A stretch of 64,000 nucleotides of DNA from Aldrovandia affinis (GCA_029706075.1 JAINUG010000131.1:2170001-2234000), one strand, 5' to 3'; positions 40,601 to 55,600 are shown, counted from the stretch's first letter. The notes: generated by a model from the letters alone, not told the origin. A program made the numbers and translations.

Positions 40601-43600
40601 GTCAACGCTACCCATGTTGTTATTGTTACCATGATGATCTGTTTGGATCCACCTGGAAAGCAGTCTTTTCTAGGCAGGGTCTGGGTGGTATGATGCAGCT
40701 TTCACTTCTTGATTATTGAGCCAACTGGGATATCCAAAGCCTTAGATATTTTATTGTATTCTTCTCCTAATCTATGCCTATTGATAACTGTATCCCTGGC
40801 TTTCTGAGAAAGTTCTTCGGTTTTCATTTTTGTGTCTTTCCTTCAAATTTGACCACGTGCTTAAAGCATGTGCATACAAACGCACCACGCACCACGCACG
40901 CATGCATGCACGCACGCATGCAAGCACACACGCACAGATAGTTGTTCATTCATGTATTGAATTGTGCTTTGTTAGTTTGATACTTTATGTTCAATAAATG
41001 TCATTGTATTATTTTTACAAGGTTGTCTGTCTTAATGTTGCACTTGTATTGAATTGAGCCAACCTCTGCTGATTAGAACTCCCTGATGCATTCAACCTCT
41101 TAGTTAGGTCATCAATATTATGAATTAGGTATAATGTTGTAATCTGATTAAGATTAACTATTAATATGGTCATTTTAGTTGTAATTATTAATTTGATTAT
41201 TAATTGAAATTCCAATTTTATAGTTAAGTATATTTTATGAGACTAAACCTAATGAGACTGATATTATAAGAGTACTTACATTGTGGTATCAACCATATTA
41301 GAATACTAATTTCTAGAAAAATAGCCCCTATATAAATTAGGAATGCAGAGCTAGCCAAGCTCCATTGCTGGGGAGGGAATACAGCGAGCAGTAGATAGCT
41401 AGCTAACAGTCACTGGAAAGCTACTAGTGTGCTGTTAATTAATCTGAAGTGTATCCAGCTGGCTAGGTAGTAAGCCAGTTGGCTAATGTAATTACCCATT
41501 CTGCTGAGGTTAATGATGGCATATATCATTAGCTAGTTAATTACACTTCCGTAGTAAGTGAACTGCCAGAAGCTAGCAAGCTGCTTGTTTTTATGAAATG
41601 CTATATAGTTGTGCAGGTAGGTTTGGCAGGTATGTGCCAAAATAAAGTAAACACCAGTACAAAGTGTCTTAATAGGGCGTTGGGCCACCAGGAGTTGCCA
41701 GAACATCTTGAATGCGCCTTGGCATAGATTATACAATTGTCTATAACTCTATTGGAGGGATGCAACACCATTCTTCCACAATAAATTCCATAATTTGGTG
41801 TTTTGTTGATGGTGGTGAAAAACACTGTCTCAGGCGCCTTTCCAAAATCATTTATTCCATTGTGTTCAATTGGGTTGAGACCTGGTGACTGAGACAGCCA
41901 TGGCATATGGCTTACATCGTTTTCATACTCATCAAACCATTCAGTGACCACTTGTGCCCTGTGGATGTATGCACTGTCATCCTGGAAGAGACCACTCCCA
42001 TCATGATAGAAATGGTTTAGCATAGGATGAAGGTGATCACTCACTGGCTTCGTATTTATTGGCGTTTACCTTGCCCTCTAAGGGGTTGATTGGACCTAAA
42101 CCATGCCAGGAAAATGCACCCCACGCCATGACAAGGCCGCCAGAACCCTTCAAGTGTTTCCTTTATCTTGGCAGTTGTCTGTAGGTAGCCAGTTTTCAAT
42201 GAAACAGGGCAGATGTGGTTCTCTAGCTGGCTACACCTACTTCTTATTGGTTTAAGAGTCCAGGGATTTAGGACCTACCTTGTAGTTACTGCAGCTATCT
42301 GAGCCACAAAACAATATGATGCAGGATTTGCATGTGAACTGATAATAAATACATTATAGAAATGTATTTTTGTTACAGAAATGTAGTTTTGTTGTTTGTT
42401 ATCTCTAAAAGCAATAATAGTAATATTTTGGATAGTATTAGAGACTATCAGATACTATTATTAGACTATTTTCCAGAGAAAAGCAATATGGCACAAGTTT
42501 TTTGAGCATGTTCTATATGAAATAGCATCTAACCAGCATCATGGGCACGTCCTTATACGTCTAAATAATGATGTCACCTGCTGCATGGCCTTAAATGTGC
42601 TATTATGAAGCAATGGATGTTATTTGTTTAAATACATCTGAACAGATGATATGTTTGGTTGAAGTAGATATTGACCAATGGAGAGAATTAGGGAGCATTT
42701 CTGATTATGTAATTGGGAGGAAACCTGAAAAGGAGAAGCAGAAAATGTAGAAGCGGAAGAAGATCATATGGAAGAATCACAAAATAATGCAAGTTTAGGG
42801 TTTTACTGTGTGGCCGTGTGAAGTTGTATCTGAAAACTGTGTGTTTACATGAGATCAGAGGGTATAGAAGTTAATGTTTGTAAGGACTGAGAGTCTGTGG
42901 CCATTGTAGTTATTTCTGTGGGAGACCCTGAAAAACCTCAGTGCTGGATAGGTGTGGGTTATACCCTGCCAACCCATAACATACCTGCTATCCCAACATT
43001 CAGAAGAAAATATCCATCACTGCTCCGGAAATGTGTTCCATCTGGACCCTTAGTTTCACAATTAAATTATACAATTATTGAGCTAAATTAATAGGAGATC
43101 ATTTGCTCAATGTGTTATCAAGTTCATATTTAGAGAAATGGGAAACACTGGCAGGAATGTGAAACTCTGCCGACTCTTACCTGGCTAAATCTACAACATT
43201 CCGACTCTTACATGGCTAAATCGACAACCTTCAGTGTTTTTCTCTATCTTTTTTAGAAATTAATTACTGAACATATAACTGAGCGTTTAGTCTCAACAAC
43301 AAAGTTACAATTTATAAGATTGGTTTCTGCTAAAAATCCTAAAATTGGATTGGGTATAGTAAATGTTAGCCAGTATTGAGTTATAGGTCAGTGGTTGAGT
43401 TGGATTCATTCGCAGCCTCCTGGTTTATTAGTAAAGCACATCCCTAAGTTGGGCGGACTTATCTGACATCAGAGTTTCAACCTGGTCTGGCTCATAGTAC
43501 CTATATTGGCCTTCCATTTTCTGGTGTTCAGTGCCACTTATAAGTGAGGCTGGGCAAGGTTGTTTATTTTCTTCATGCTCACACAAAAGTGGAGATGGCA

Positions 43601-46600
43601 AGTTGTGTGAGAGTGCAGTAAATGGTTGCTGTGGTTAAAAATTGTTAGAGCCTCCTGGAACAAGTTTCCTCCCACACCTGCTACCTGGTGGCCATTTAAC
43701 TAACGTTGGACCAATAATGAAGGGGGCGTGTGTAGATAAGTACTCTAACACAAAATAAACTGTATCTACACAAGTAAGTACACATAAAATCCATATACAA
43801 AAGCCAAAATTATCATAAAATTGTAATAAGCTTAATAACTATGATTCTAGGCAGCAAGGATGTATGAACTGGCTCCTACAGTACTTTAATAAGTGAGGTT
43901 ACTGAGCTGTGAGCTGAGGTGCAGTGGTGCTGATGGGAGGCTCACATACCTGCAGGACTCCGGCTACCTCCATCAGGGGGATGAGTTCGTGGTGCACACA
44001 GTAGGTCAGGCGTTGGGTCAGCTCTGCCAAAAGGGCCTTGTAAGCCCAGAACTCCTCCAGCTCCTGACAGGAAGAGGAGATTCAGTGGCATCAGTAATGA
44101 CACCCATGCCAATGCTGGCCACTTCCTGGTACTGACTGACCAACTCATCACATAGAACAGTTGTTCCCATCTAATCGGTTCCCATCCAATCAATGACCCC
44201 AATTAAGTGATTAAGACCTGAGCTGGAACAAAGACCAGCAATCTGTGGATCTCTAATGGACACTATTAATTCACATGGAACCCTGGGGTGGAGTGAACCA
44301 AACAGGCAACATTTACACCATTGCCTCTTCTTAGGCTGTTATTACCAATTTCAACTAAAGCATAATGTAAAAAGTTAAATCCATGACAAGTATAGCAAAA
44401 GTTGAGGAGGGGGGCCCACCTCTGTGAAGTGCAGTACACAGGAGCTGAACGCGGACGAGGAGCTGAGCAGGCTCTGAATGAAGCCCCTGGACAGCTGGAA
44501 TCTGTCTGACACACTCCAAACGTCTGTGTCCTTCAGCAGGGAGAAGAGCACCAGAGCCAGATACAGCCTGTTCACCACCATTGTGTCTACTGCCTGAGTG
44601 TGTTTGTGTGTGTGTGTATAAGTGAGTGAGAGAGAGAGAGAGAGAGAGAGAGTGAGGTCAGCCTCAAATCTGAATCTGAGTTTCTTCCTCTATTCCTCGT
44701 GATACCATGACAACAAACCTTTTTTTATACAGGGCTGGATTAACTTAAACATGCAATCATCTACACTCTTGCTACTCATGTTCTGTTGTGTTAGCTTTTT
44801 TGCCCAATAAAATAATAAACACGGTTAGTAGTAAATAGATTATAATCTTTGATTTCATTTCAGCGTAAATTAGTTTAAGCCTTTTCAAGATCCCTTCTGT
44901 GGGGAGGAATGTAAAGAGAACTGTAAGCTTTTAAGCTCTTAAAGTGTGGAACTGTAGAATAGAACTCAAACAACTCTGACAGCATGTCTTGCTAAGTATC
45001 ACAGAGCTTTATTGTGGCAAACATATTGCCTATGACATATCATTACTCTTAAAAGGCTGATTCATGATATCTTGAATGAGGTGATAGTGTGGGGAGTTGT
45101 TAACGTTTTTCTATGGCACTCTTGAAAATGTGCTCCCGTTCACTTTGAGGTATGGAATTTCAGAATCTCCCTAAATGAGGAAAGAAGACCTCAAGAACAG
45201 TGGAATCATCTTAACCAGATTACATCCTAAAAGTGTTTCCCTGACAAAAGTGATAATCTTGATTATTATCTGCCCCCGAGGAGCACATTATTAAGATCTG
45301 TGATGACACAACTATAGGGAATAAGTATATTATATTTATAAATAAATACAACAGATTGACTGTAACTAAATTATTTTATTTGTACTGCTTTCCTGATTTT
45401 AATTAAGTACAGGAGGCTCTCAACTCTCAGCTCTGGTTCTGGTTCTGGAGAGCCACAGGGTGTGCTGGTTTTTATTTCCCCCTAAAATCAGCAACCAATT
45501 CAGACCCAACAAACAAGTTGAGGTGAGGGTAACTATATAACAACTACTATATTTATTCATTTTTTAAATGTATAGTTTCTAATTTTTCCCAATTTTTCTC
45601 CCAATTTGGTTGCCAATTATACCCTCTATTTATATCAATTCACCCTCCCCACGAGTCCGCCACCCATCCTCCGGGTAAGGAGCCAATTTTCCATGGCCAG
45701 TAGATCTGCCTCCTCCGAGACGGAACCCGACCACGGGCGCCCTTCCTGCTCCTTGACGAACTCATACTGGCTCACACTCCCCCCTCCCCCTTAGACTGCT
45801 ACGCTATCCGCTGCCCCCTATTTAACTTTTTGATCAATTAAGTGCTGAGTAACAATGAAAACCAGCATACCTTGTGGCTCTCCAGGACCAGGGTTGGGGC
45901 CCGGTCTAGTAAGAGGGGTCCACTAATACAGGTGTGAGTTATACAACAGATTTTGCATTATATTTCACTGCACTCCCTGTAAGTGCTGTCATGTCTTACA
46001 CAATTAAAATTTTGCGGGGGCCTTCAATAATAACTCATTTAAAATATTGGAGCAGATATTTGGAGTCTGGCTGGATTTGGATTGCACTGGAACACAGAAG
46101 CCAGCATAAAATTGATGCCACTAATGTTCAGACGGATGTTGTTGTTTCCATAAGCAGAATAGTCTAACTAAATTATTCCAGTAGAAAGACAGCTGTCTCC
46201 TCACCTTTTTTACAGTCTGACCGGCAGCCTTTCGTGCCACAAAGCTCTCGGGCACTCCAACAGAAGCCAACATCTTCTGCTCTATGGCAGACAGCATGGA
46301 TAACTAAAAAATTAACAGGAGGAAATTGGACAATTATTTACCTCACATATAGGGTATAGTGGTTTGCAATGTGATGACGTGACACATCTTTCCCTTCACA
46401 AATTCAGATTTTGCTATTTTTTTAATTTAACAGAATTATAGCCAGCCAATTGTACCGTCTGTGGGATCTAAACTTGGGGTACACATTAACTCGACAGAGA
46501 CAACTGTATTTTGACAACTGTATCACAACTCAAGCTGGTAACCACAAATAGTAATCAAGAAGTGTTTGTAGTATTTTTGGTATTGTTCAATTTCCTTGAA

Positions 46601-49600
46601 TGTAGAATGTATGCTCCTGAGGTATACTGACAGGCAAGCCATTCTAAAAGGGGTCAGGGAGAATCACCCTGGCCTGCGACAGCCCTTCTTTGTCTACCCT
46701 GCTTCTCTTAAAATTAGTCAAAGGATCACCTTTGTACCCCGTGCGAAGAGGAGGATTTTATACAAGTGAATCTGTCCTCATTCAGCGACAACCAGAACTC
46801 TGGGGAAGTGCTATAGCCATGGGCACAGACTCATCCACTCATCCCAACAAGGGCAAATCGGAATGCACGTTTATAGACATCCTACTCTGCTTCCCTGCTG
46901 TGGACCTTTTTCAGGAGGACTCAAACAACATAGCATAGCTTGTAGGGGAACAAACAGTGGGTTTTTTTTTTGGACACGTAAGTGAGAGGTATACATTTAA
47001 CATGCTCATGCTTAAAATCTTAACGGTGGTACTGAAGTTAATGTTGTCCTGCTGGCTTTGTAGCAGATCCACTGACACTAACTGGCTGACTTAACAGCTG
47101 CACGGCTAATTAGTTGAATGTTCATTATAAGGGTATGTTTCTTTTTGGTGGACGGTCCTCTGAAAGCCCACATAACGTTATTGTACACTCTGAAAAAGGT
47201 ATCGGTCCACTTGTGATATTTACATTTTGCAGTGTTACCGAGGTCAGGATTGTAGCTTGCCTATTTTCTCTGTAACCTTCCCTGATAATACAGCTGCTAT
47301 CAACTGGCTAGCTCGGCCACTGGATAACACTACATTTATTTTAGGGGTACCCTTCTTTTAGGTTGGCAGGTTTTAGGGCTTTCTATTTTCCCTAATGTTA
47401 ATTTATTACTATTACCAGTATATTACATTTTAGGCATATAGCAGACACTCTTATCCAGAGCAACTTACAGTTTACATTTAATTACATACAATCCATTTTA
47501 CAGCTGGATATTTTACTGAAGCAATTCAGGTTAAGTGCCTTGCTCAAGGGTACAACAGCAGTGCCCCAACTGGGAATTGAACCTGCAACCTCTGAGTTAC
47601 AAGCCCAGCTCCCTAACCATTACACTACACTGCCAGCCGTTTATGTTAAACTTATGTTAATATTGTTATGTTTATGTTAAACTATGTATGTTAAACTATA
47701 TCCCTTTAACATAGACAAACTCCTATCATAAGTTTAGCCATGTCTATTCTTCATTCTTATTCAAATATTCTTTCCTCGGTTGGACCACTGTCTTAGTAAA
47801 TTGGTCATTAGTGTGTCGCTATCTGCGACTGCAAAATAGCTGCGAAAAAATAGTGTCCGTCTTTGTGCTGTGACTGTCTTCGTAGATATCTTTGTCGCTT
47901 TTGTATTTATTTTCCTCACAACTATCCACAACCAGGAACATAAGGTTTACTGAACTCAAAAAGGCAAATGGAATACTGGAGAACCAAAGAGAACTGAGGA
48001 CAAATCTAACAGGTTAGGTTAGAGCTAGGTTAGAGGTTAGAGCTAACATGCTTTCTTCATTGAGAGGAGATTACAATCAATTATTTTCATCAAAAGCTGA
48101 ATTTATTTTACATTGTACAAGACAAAAATATTGTGCTGTAGGAGAGACCAAGTAGTTTGCTTGTTCTCAGACTAAAAGAAAATGAAACCAAGTCTAACAT
48201 TGTTATTGGAAATACTGCAGGGCAGATAGTTACAAATCCATTCACTATAAACTATAAATGCAGCATTTACTGATTTTTACACTAATCTTTATAAATCTGA
48301 AATTGACCCATCACACTGTAAAACGTTTCTTGACCATCTGGATTTACCCAAATTGTCCCCATTAGACTGTGAATCATTAGAAGCTCCAATAACTCTTGAA
48401 GAGCTTAAAGATTCACTTTGTTCTCTGCAGAATGGGGAAGTCACTAGGATTGGATGGTCTACGACCAGAATTGTATTTAGCAACCTGGGATGAAGGAGGT
48501 GTAGGACCACTACTCCTACATTCCATCAATTCCAGGTTCCAATTCCAGCTTCCAGGGATCAAAAACTCTCCTTACTGTTGGAAAAAGGTAAAGATCCCTT
48601 GGATTGTGTCAACTGTAGACACATTTCCTTAATTTGCTGTGATGTGAAGCTATTTGCAAAGGTATTAGTTTGCAGAATAGAGTAATTTAGAAGTACTTTC
48701 TAAATTAGAGGGTGACTTGCATCCAGTAACAAATGTAGACTACTTCTATTAATAAGTATTGCCAATACTATTCCAAGCTCTACTCTACTGTCTTGAGAAA
48801 AGGCTTTTGAGAGTGGAGTGGGAATACATATGGGCTATTTTGGAACATTTTGGATTGGATTTGGTGACAAATTTATTTAGATGGTCAAGACACTTTACAA
48901 TGTTCAGACTACTATCTGTAATTACAGGAAATAATATTTCCTCTTCATTTCCACTAGAAAAGGGTATGAAAGGGTAGGGCTGCCCTTTGGCACCAATTAT
49001 TTTTTATTTATCTCTTGAACCCTTGCCTCAAGATTATTAGGCACAAATATTTACTATCACCAGTGACTATGCATGATCACAAGCACCATATTTTCTTATA
49101 TGCTTATGACATACTTTTATATTTGACAAACACAGAATTCTCAATATTACTCCAAGTATTCCTGTAAAACCTTGGTTGGACAAACTCTAAAGTGTCCTGG
49201 AGATGTGTAGAAGAATCTTAGCAAAGCCACATAGATGTCAGGACCTCCTGTGCACTGGTCTGGGTCGTGCCAATCTTAATTTACGGTTTGGTAGTATAAT
49301 TCTAAATTCTTTAAATGTGTGGAACAATCTGTTGACTGGTGGCAAACCATTAATAAATGCTGCACAGTCCTTTCAGGGCATTAATACTATTGGAGTATGT
49401 ATGATGCAAATATTTTGCATTTGTTCCAGGATCTGACAGGCATTTATAATCTCTCCCAGCTTCGTCATATTTTGTATATTTACAGCTCAGATGATCACTG
49501 CGGGACACCTCACCCACAGTACATACAATTTCTGGTTGGATTAAGCCCTCTCTAAGTACTCATGGTGGAGTGTCAGACATTTACAGCATATTAGCATGCT

Positions 49601-52600
49601 TGAAACAAAGCAATAAACCTTTAGCTACCCAGATTTTGTGGGAATGAGAGCTTGGATCTTTCGATCTCAGTCTGGATTTGGACACTGCATGGTCCAATCT
49701 TAGTTGTAAGATTAAAATCTAGCTCATCAGCTCATTCATTATAAGCTTATGCAACCCCTTACAGATGGTATCAGATGACGTTGATATTGGATTATCACTG
49801 TCATATTTGTAAAAATAACTCTCCTAGTATTTTTACATATGTTTTGGGACTGTCCCATTATATAGGATCTCTGGAAATATGTGAATATTGTGATGTCTGA
49901 ACTGACTAAGACACACTTTATAGTAAACCCTTGCCTATGCCTGCTAAATGAAGATTCTAATCTTAATCTAAGTTCAATTCAGTGTAAAATGTTACTTACT
50001 GGTTTCATATCTGCTAAGAAAACCATTTTGCAATTATGGATCACACCAGATCTTCCTTTAAGCAAGTTATGGATTTCAAAAACAGTATTAGTTAATCTAG
50101 AGTATACACAGCAAGCCTAAATAAAGCCTGGACTTCAACTGTACAGGCATTGGCAGGGTTATCAGGGTTATTCCTTTGTATTGTTAACTTTTCATGAACT
50201 GTTATCTTCTTCCCCACCCCACTTATGTGTTTTGAAAATCAATAAAAAAGTTAAATTAAATTAAATAACAAAATCACAAAATAAATTAGCACAAATAGGT
50301 AGCCAGACTGCAGTTTGATATTTAGTCCTGACACTTGAATGTTATTTCAACGTATTCAATTTAAAAATGTGATTTGAAAGTATCAAAAGATATCCGATTC
50401 TTGCACATGTTTATTTTTCCTAGGTCATAATTTGTAAGACCTTTGAGTCGTTTCAAAAGAGAATATTTTTCTAGGAGCTCACCTGCCTGAAGTAGATCAT
50501 CCAATCAGGTTTGCACTGAGACACCATGTCATACGGTGTTACCAGGTAGACCAGGTGAAGAAAACTGTGCAACATCAGACTCTCCATGCCTTTCGACAAG
50601 TCTTTGTATAAGATGTCACTGTAGGTCAAATCTATGGAGCCTGCAGATGAATAACAGACACGTTTGAAACCGCAAACATCCCAGACGATAATTCTTCTTA
50701 TTCTTGTAGCAAGCTACATTGATAAAATAAACTTTCAATGGTGCAGATTAGCTCCACAATATTGTTAAATATAAAGTTTCACAAAATAGATTTAGGTTAA
50801 GAGGTCCTTACAAATGCACTATAAATGTTTTTTTTGTTTTTGTTTGTTTAAACGCTTTCTGGGGCTTCCTGGGAAGCGTTAGTTCTCAGTAAAGTGACAT
50901 GCCCCGGGGTCTGGAATCTAATCCTGACCATTATGCATAATTTGCGATGTGGTGGCCAATTATGTTTCTTCCCATTAGTGACTCTTCTGGTCAATCATGC
51001 AGAAAAGAAGCAGCAGCTGGCAGTACACATTTTAAAGGCCACTTGGTCCGCTGGTCTCCCCCTCCTGATTTGGAGTTAGTTGCAGTGATGGGACGGGCCT
51101 TTAACTGTGGTTGGACATTCCAAATTGGGAGAAGGAGTAAAAATAGCAGAGAAAAAGACACACTTTTCATCACTGAATCACTTTGGAAGCCACAGTTTCT
51201 TAAGGAATATGCCCTCCATTCTTTTAAAAGGTGTAACTCTGCTGCCAATTCTATTGTAGCAGACTGTCAAGGTAGGCATATCACCTTTGTAAGTGGCTCT
51301 TCCCAGCTTGGTGATTGTTACAACACTGCCATTTCCTGGATCAGTTGACACAGAAACGAGCTCCTTTTGTGTGAGGAACTGCACAGACTCCTGGGTAATA
51401 TCCCAAAGTGTTTTCTCCAGGCACATATGAGTCTCCTGCACGCCCAGCAAAGTCATGGACATGAACTCCCTGATCTCCTCCACAGTCTTCGTTATCTAGA
51501 GAGAACCAGGCGAAAATACCTTAAAACCCTTAAACTAAAAAGTCAGTTTAAAAAAGTACATAAATGGATAAATAGATGCATTTGTTTGTAAGTAGAAGTG
51601 CTTCAGTTGTCCATCAAAAACTGAGATCACAGCCTGCAGGTGGATTTTATAGGGTTCATGCAAAGATGTGTTTGTAGATTTATTAAGAATGATAGAGCAG
51701 TAGTGTCTATATTTTATATAATATACACATAAATATTGTGAAATAAGTCATGTAAAATGTATGCAGGTTGTGTGGGCTGTGGACACTCACGTTTGTCCCA
51801 ATCAAGGACAGGATAAGGCTCCGTATGCCCTTGCCGTTGTCCTGCATGAGGTTGCTGTAACAGTTCTCCATTGGCGAAGACACAAGTTCTTTTGCCTGAA
51901 AACACAGATTATCAAATTAAATGTTGCTTAACAGGCTCTCTGAACAGTGAGTGTGTCTACAATCATGGATGCATATGACAAATGCTGAAAAAAAAAAATA
52001 AAATCTCCTGTTTGAAAACAAAATAGGAGGAAATTAAGAAAAAACAACATAAGATTCAAAAATGATATATGCACAGTTGAAAATTTCTATAGCCAAAATA
52101 CTGCATTGGAGGGGCTGCTGGATGGCTCATCCTATTAAGGTACTTTTCTAATATGTGGATTCCCATGGTATCAAATCCAGACCTTGCCTGTGGCTACGGT
52201 GGCCAGCATTCCCGCGGGGTGAAGCATAATTGACAGAATCTCATTGCACACCAGCAACCCCCGTTGGTCAATCGGTCGCCCACAGTCTACCTGCATAAAG
52301 CTGCACATGAAGTGTCTTCCTCTGACTCATGTCTGTGCAGCTTAGCTCGTGAACGGTGGGGTGAAAAGAAGTGATGGCTCACGTTTAGGAGGAGAGTATG
52401 TGCTTGTCTGCACTCTCCCGAATTGACAGCGGAGGTTTCAGCGAGTGCGGCTCAAGATTGGGCATTCCAAATTGGGAGGAAAATAAATAAATAAATAAAA
52501 TACTGCATTGGATCATCTTCACACCACACCACCTTCTGCAGGTTCTTTGATGAGGTGAGGTTGTTTTAAACACAGGGGCACCTCTGGGCTGTATTTGATC

Positions 52601-55600
52601 ACCTTTATTATTTTTGGTTTACAGCAATGAGATGAAACTGCAGGACAGCAATGTTAAGCTATTTAAATACACTGATGATATGGCTTTAGTTGGTCTATTC
52701 CATAAGGATGATAACTCTGATTACTCTGCCCAGGTTTCCAAGCTGGAACATTGGTGTAAATCCAGTTCCTTGTTAATCAATGTTGACAAAACAAAGGAAC
52801 TTATTTTAAACCATGCTCACTCTTATACTTTTATAGACCCACTCTCATCACTTATACTTTGTGATCAGTCTGTGGAAATTGTTACCGGTTTTAAGTATCT
52901 AGGAATACACATTGATAACAAATTGAGTTTCACAGACAATGTTGACTTTACATGTAAGAAAGCCGGTCAGAGACTGTTTTTAATTAGGAAACTGAAAGAG
53001 TTTGGGGTCAGTCATAACGTTCTGGAAAGAGGGTCAGCCTGTAGAGAGAATCCTCGCTTTTAATATCTCTATCTGGTATGGAACCCCATTTAGTCGACTG
53101 GTCGATTGTTTGGTCGACCGGGATTTGTTTTGGTCAAGCAGTCGTGCGGAAAAAAATAAAAATAAGAAAAAATCTCCACGCAGCATGAGACACCTAGATT
53201 TGTGCGCTTGTCAGTAGAATAATCCATTCTGGATGCTGCGGGTATGGCAGTGACAGTCCTTCACTCTTAACATAGCTAGGCCTATATATGTTCTCTTTAA
53301 ATGATATTAGGCAGTTAAGGTAATAATAATGTTGTGAATAATTCAGCAAAACTAATCAAAGTAACATTTTATAATAAATGTGTTTTGCTAATTGTATGGT
53401 TTATATATTTATAACTAACATGTGTAACACCCCCTTTCATGTATCCTATATTGTATCCTTCTTGTTTTAGGTACACGAATGTGCATTTTAATTGTAGCCT
53501 AGGATTTGCCTATAGTTAAGATTAGCGATATAGGCATACTTTAATTACTCATTTCGATATAACCTAAGAACATAATGTCAAAGAAAAAATCTGGATGTAA
53601 ACTTTGCAAGCGCGTTTTCCAAGGCAGGGTTTATCGTTAATAAAAAGCTGCCTTTTGCCAAGAAATGTGGACAAGCTAGTGTTCCTGTGCCATAACATGA
53701 AACGACTGGGGAAGTAGCCCATCGGATGGTCTCCGACTCGAGTAAGTTATTTTCGATAGGCTATAGCCACTTTATGTTCAGCTTTAGGCTACAATTTAAG
53801 ACATTAGGCTATGTGTGATCATTTGTTTGTTAGCCTATTTTTTTGCAAAAGAGATTATAAATCCCAATGAGACCAACCTGGTTAATTAAATAAAACATAG
53901 CCTATGCATTAGAATGTCTTATGGTTGTGGTCAAATAAAAGCATCAGCCTATTATGTGGCCATACTGCAACTTCACAAGCACAACGGCAGAATCTGCAAG
54001 CGCAGCATGTGAGGAGGCTCGGAACGGATACGTTTTTTTTTTTCTTCTTTCAGATAATCTTGAACTCCAACTCCATAAAGTCATTAGCCTATTGTTACTC
54101 ATTTGTGTCATTCACTTAATAAAGTTATAAAACATGAGACAAGTGCAGTGCGCATATAGTTATATTTATTCAAACAGATAGGGTGTGTCATATAGGAAAA
54201 AAATGTTTCGACCAATCGGAAAAAAACGGACGACTGTTGGTCGACCAAGATTTGTTTTAGTCGGGGACAGCCCTAGAAATCTGACAAATCCACTCCGTAT
54301 TTGAGTTACTTCCCTCAGGACGACGCTATAGAACACCCCTGGCAAACAAAAATATTTACAAGGGATATTTTGTTCCTAGTGCAATTAACATTATTAACAA
54401 GCTGCACTAATCTTCTGCTCCTTTGTGATTGGTGATTGATATATGCTGCTGTATACTGTTGTATTGATAGTACATTGATGTGATCCGTTTTATTGATGGG
54501 ATGTACATTGATGTGATGTTTTGTGGTGAGACCAAAGATGATTTTCCTGCCTTAGCTGGACAATAAAGTTGCAATTGAAATGTAATTTAATTCTTTACCA
54601 TGAGCTTGTCCTTCTCTTGCAGGATCAGGATACTTTCCCCAGACGTATCGATGCCTGCTCGTCCTGCCCGGCCCACCATCTGCTTATACTGGCTCCTCTT
54701 CAAGAAGTCCATGGCCACGTATGGAGAGCGCAGAATCACCCTGACGTCACACAGAGACAACTTTAAGTACATGATGTTATAAACAACATCATTAATGTAA
54801 GAGGCAGACCTCTGATTCCAAGAAAGATCTCACCATTTTCCTGGAATGCTGCTGCAAATTTAATTTAGTCCTTGAGCATTTCTCATTCTTTTATATTAAG
54901 AGTATTCATACTGATGTAAGATAACCTTATAAAAATTCCTGATTTACAAAATGTATAATTAATTAAGTCATGTAAAAGACGTGACAGATTTGATTTATAA
55001 AGAATGTAATAAAGATTTGAATGTACTTTATTACATTCTCAGATTTAGATTATTCTAGGTCTTGTGACTATGCTCCGATTCTGAGAATTGTATCAGAACT
55101 CTTGACCTGAGGGGTTTTCTGGCTTTAAATCATTCAATGATTCACTAAATCACACTCCTTTATTTATTTTCTTATTTATTATCCTTTTTTTCTTTCTTTC
55201 AACTGCACGCCACATAAAGAAATCTGCATGGCTGAGAAAGTTTGACATTTTATACGCTGCATGCGCGACTGAACACACTGTCTGAATTTCAGGCAGATTT
55301 TCTCATATTGTCAAAGTGCTGCCTGAACAATCCTGCCAGTTCAGGGAAGGCAGAACATATACATTTATTTAAATCTCAGAGACAAAAGGCATTATCTGCT
55401 ACAGTGAGTTGGTGTTTAGCTATGTTTAGTATCGTACTGTGTACAAGTACAACAAATAAGCGGCACAGAAAAGTTTAGGTGGAAGGACAATGGGCCCACC
55501 TGCGGGCGGGCAGATTGATCCCGGCAGCCAGTGTGGAGGTGCAGGTGAGGAGACAGAGCACGCCTGCCGCGTAGGCCTCCTCGACCAGCTTCCTCTCCTC

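Larger units (their letters stand above)
52510..54580 (+). mobile_element. Fish LINE 3' part, interrupted by a hAT-like element
   Basis: RT sequence at 52614-53085 is followed, after the hAT-like insertion, by the C-terminal tail near 54280-54410 and a 3' end GGACAATAAAGTTGCAATTG at 54558-54577. The clade was not assigned. Confidence 0.75.
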
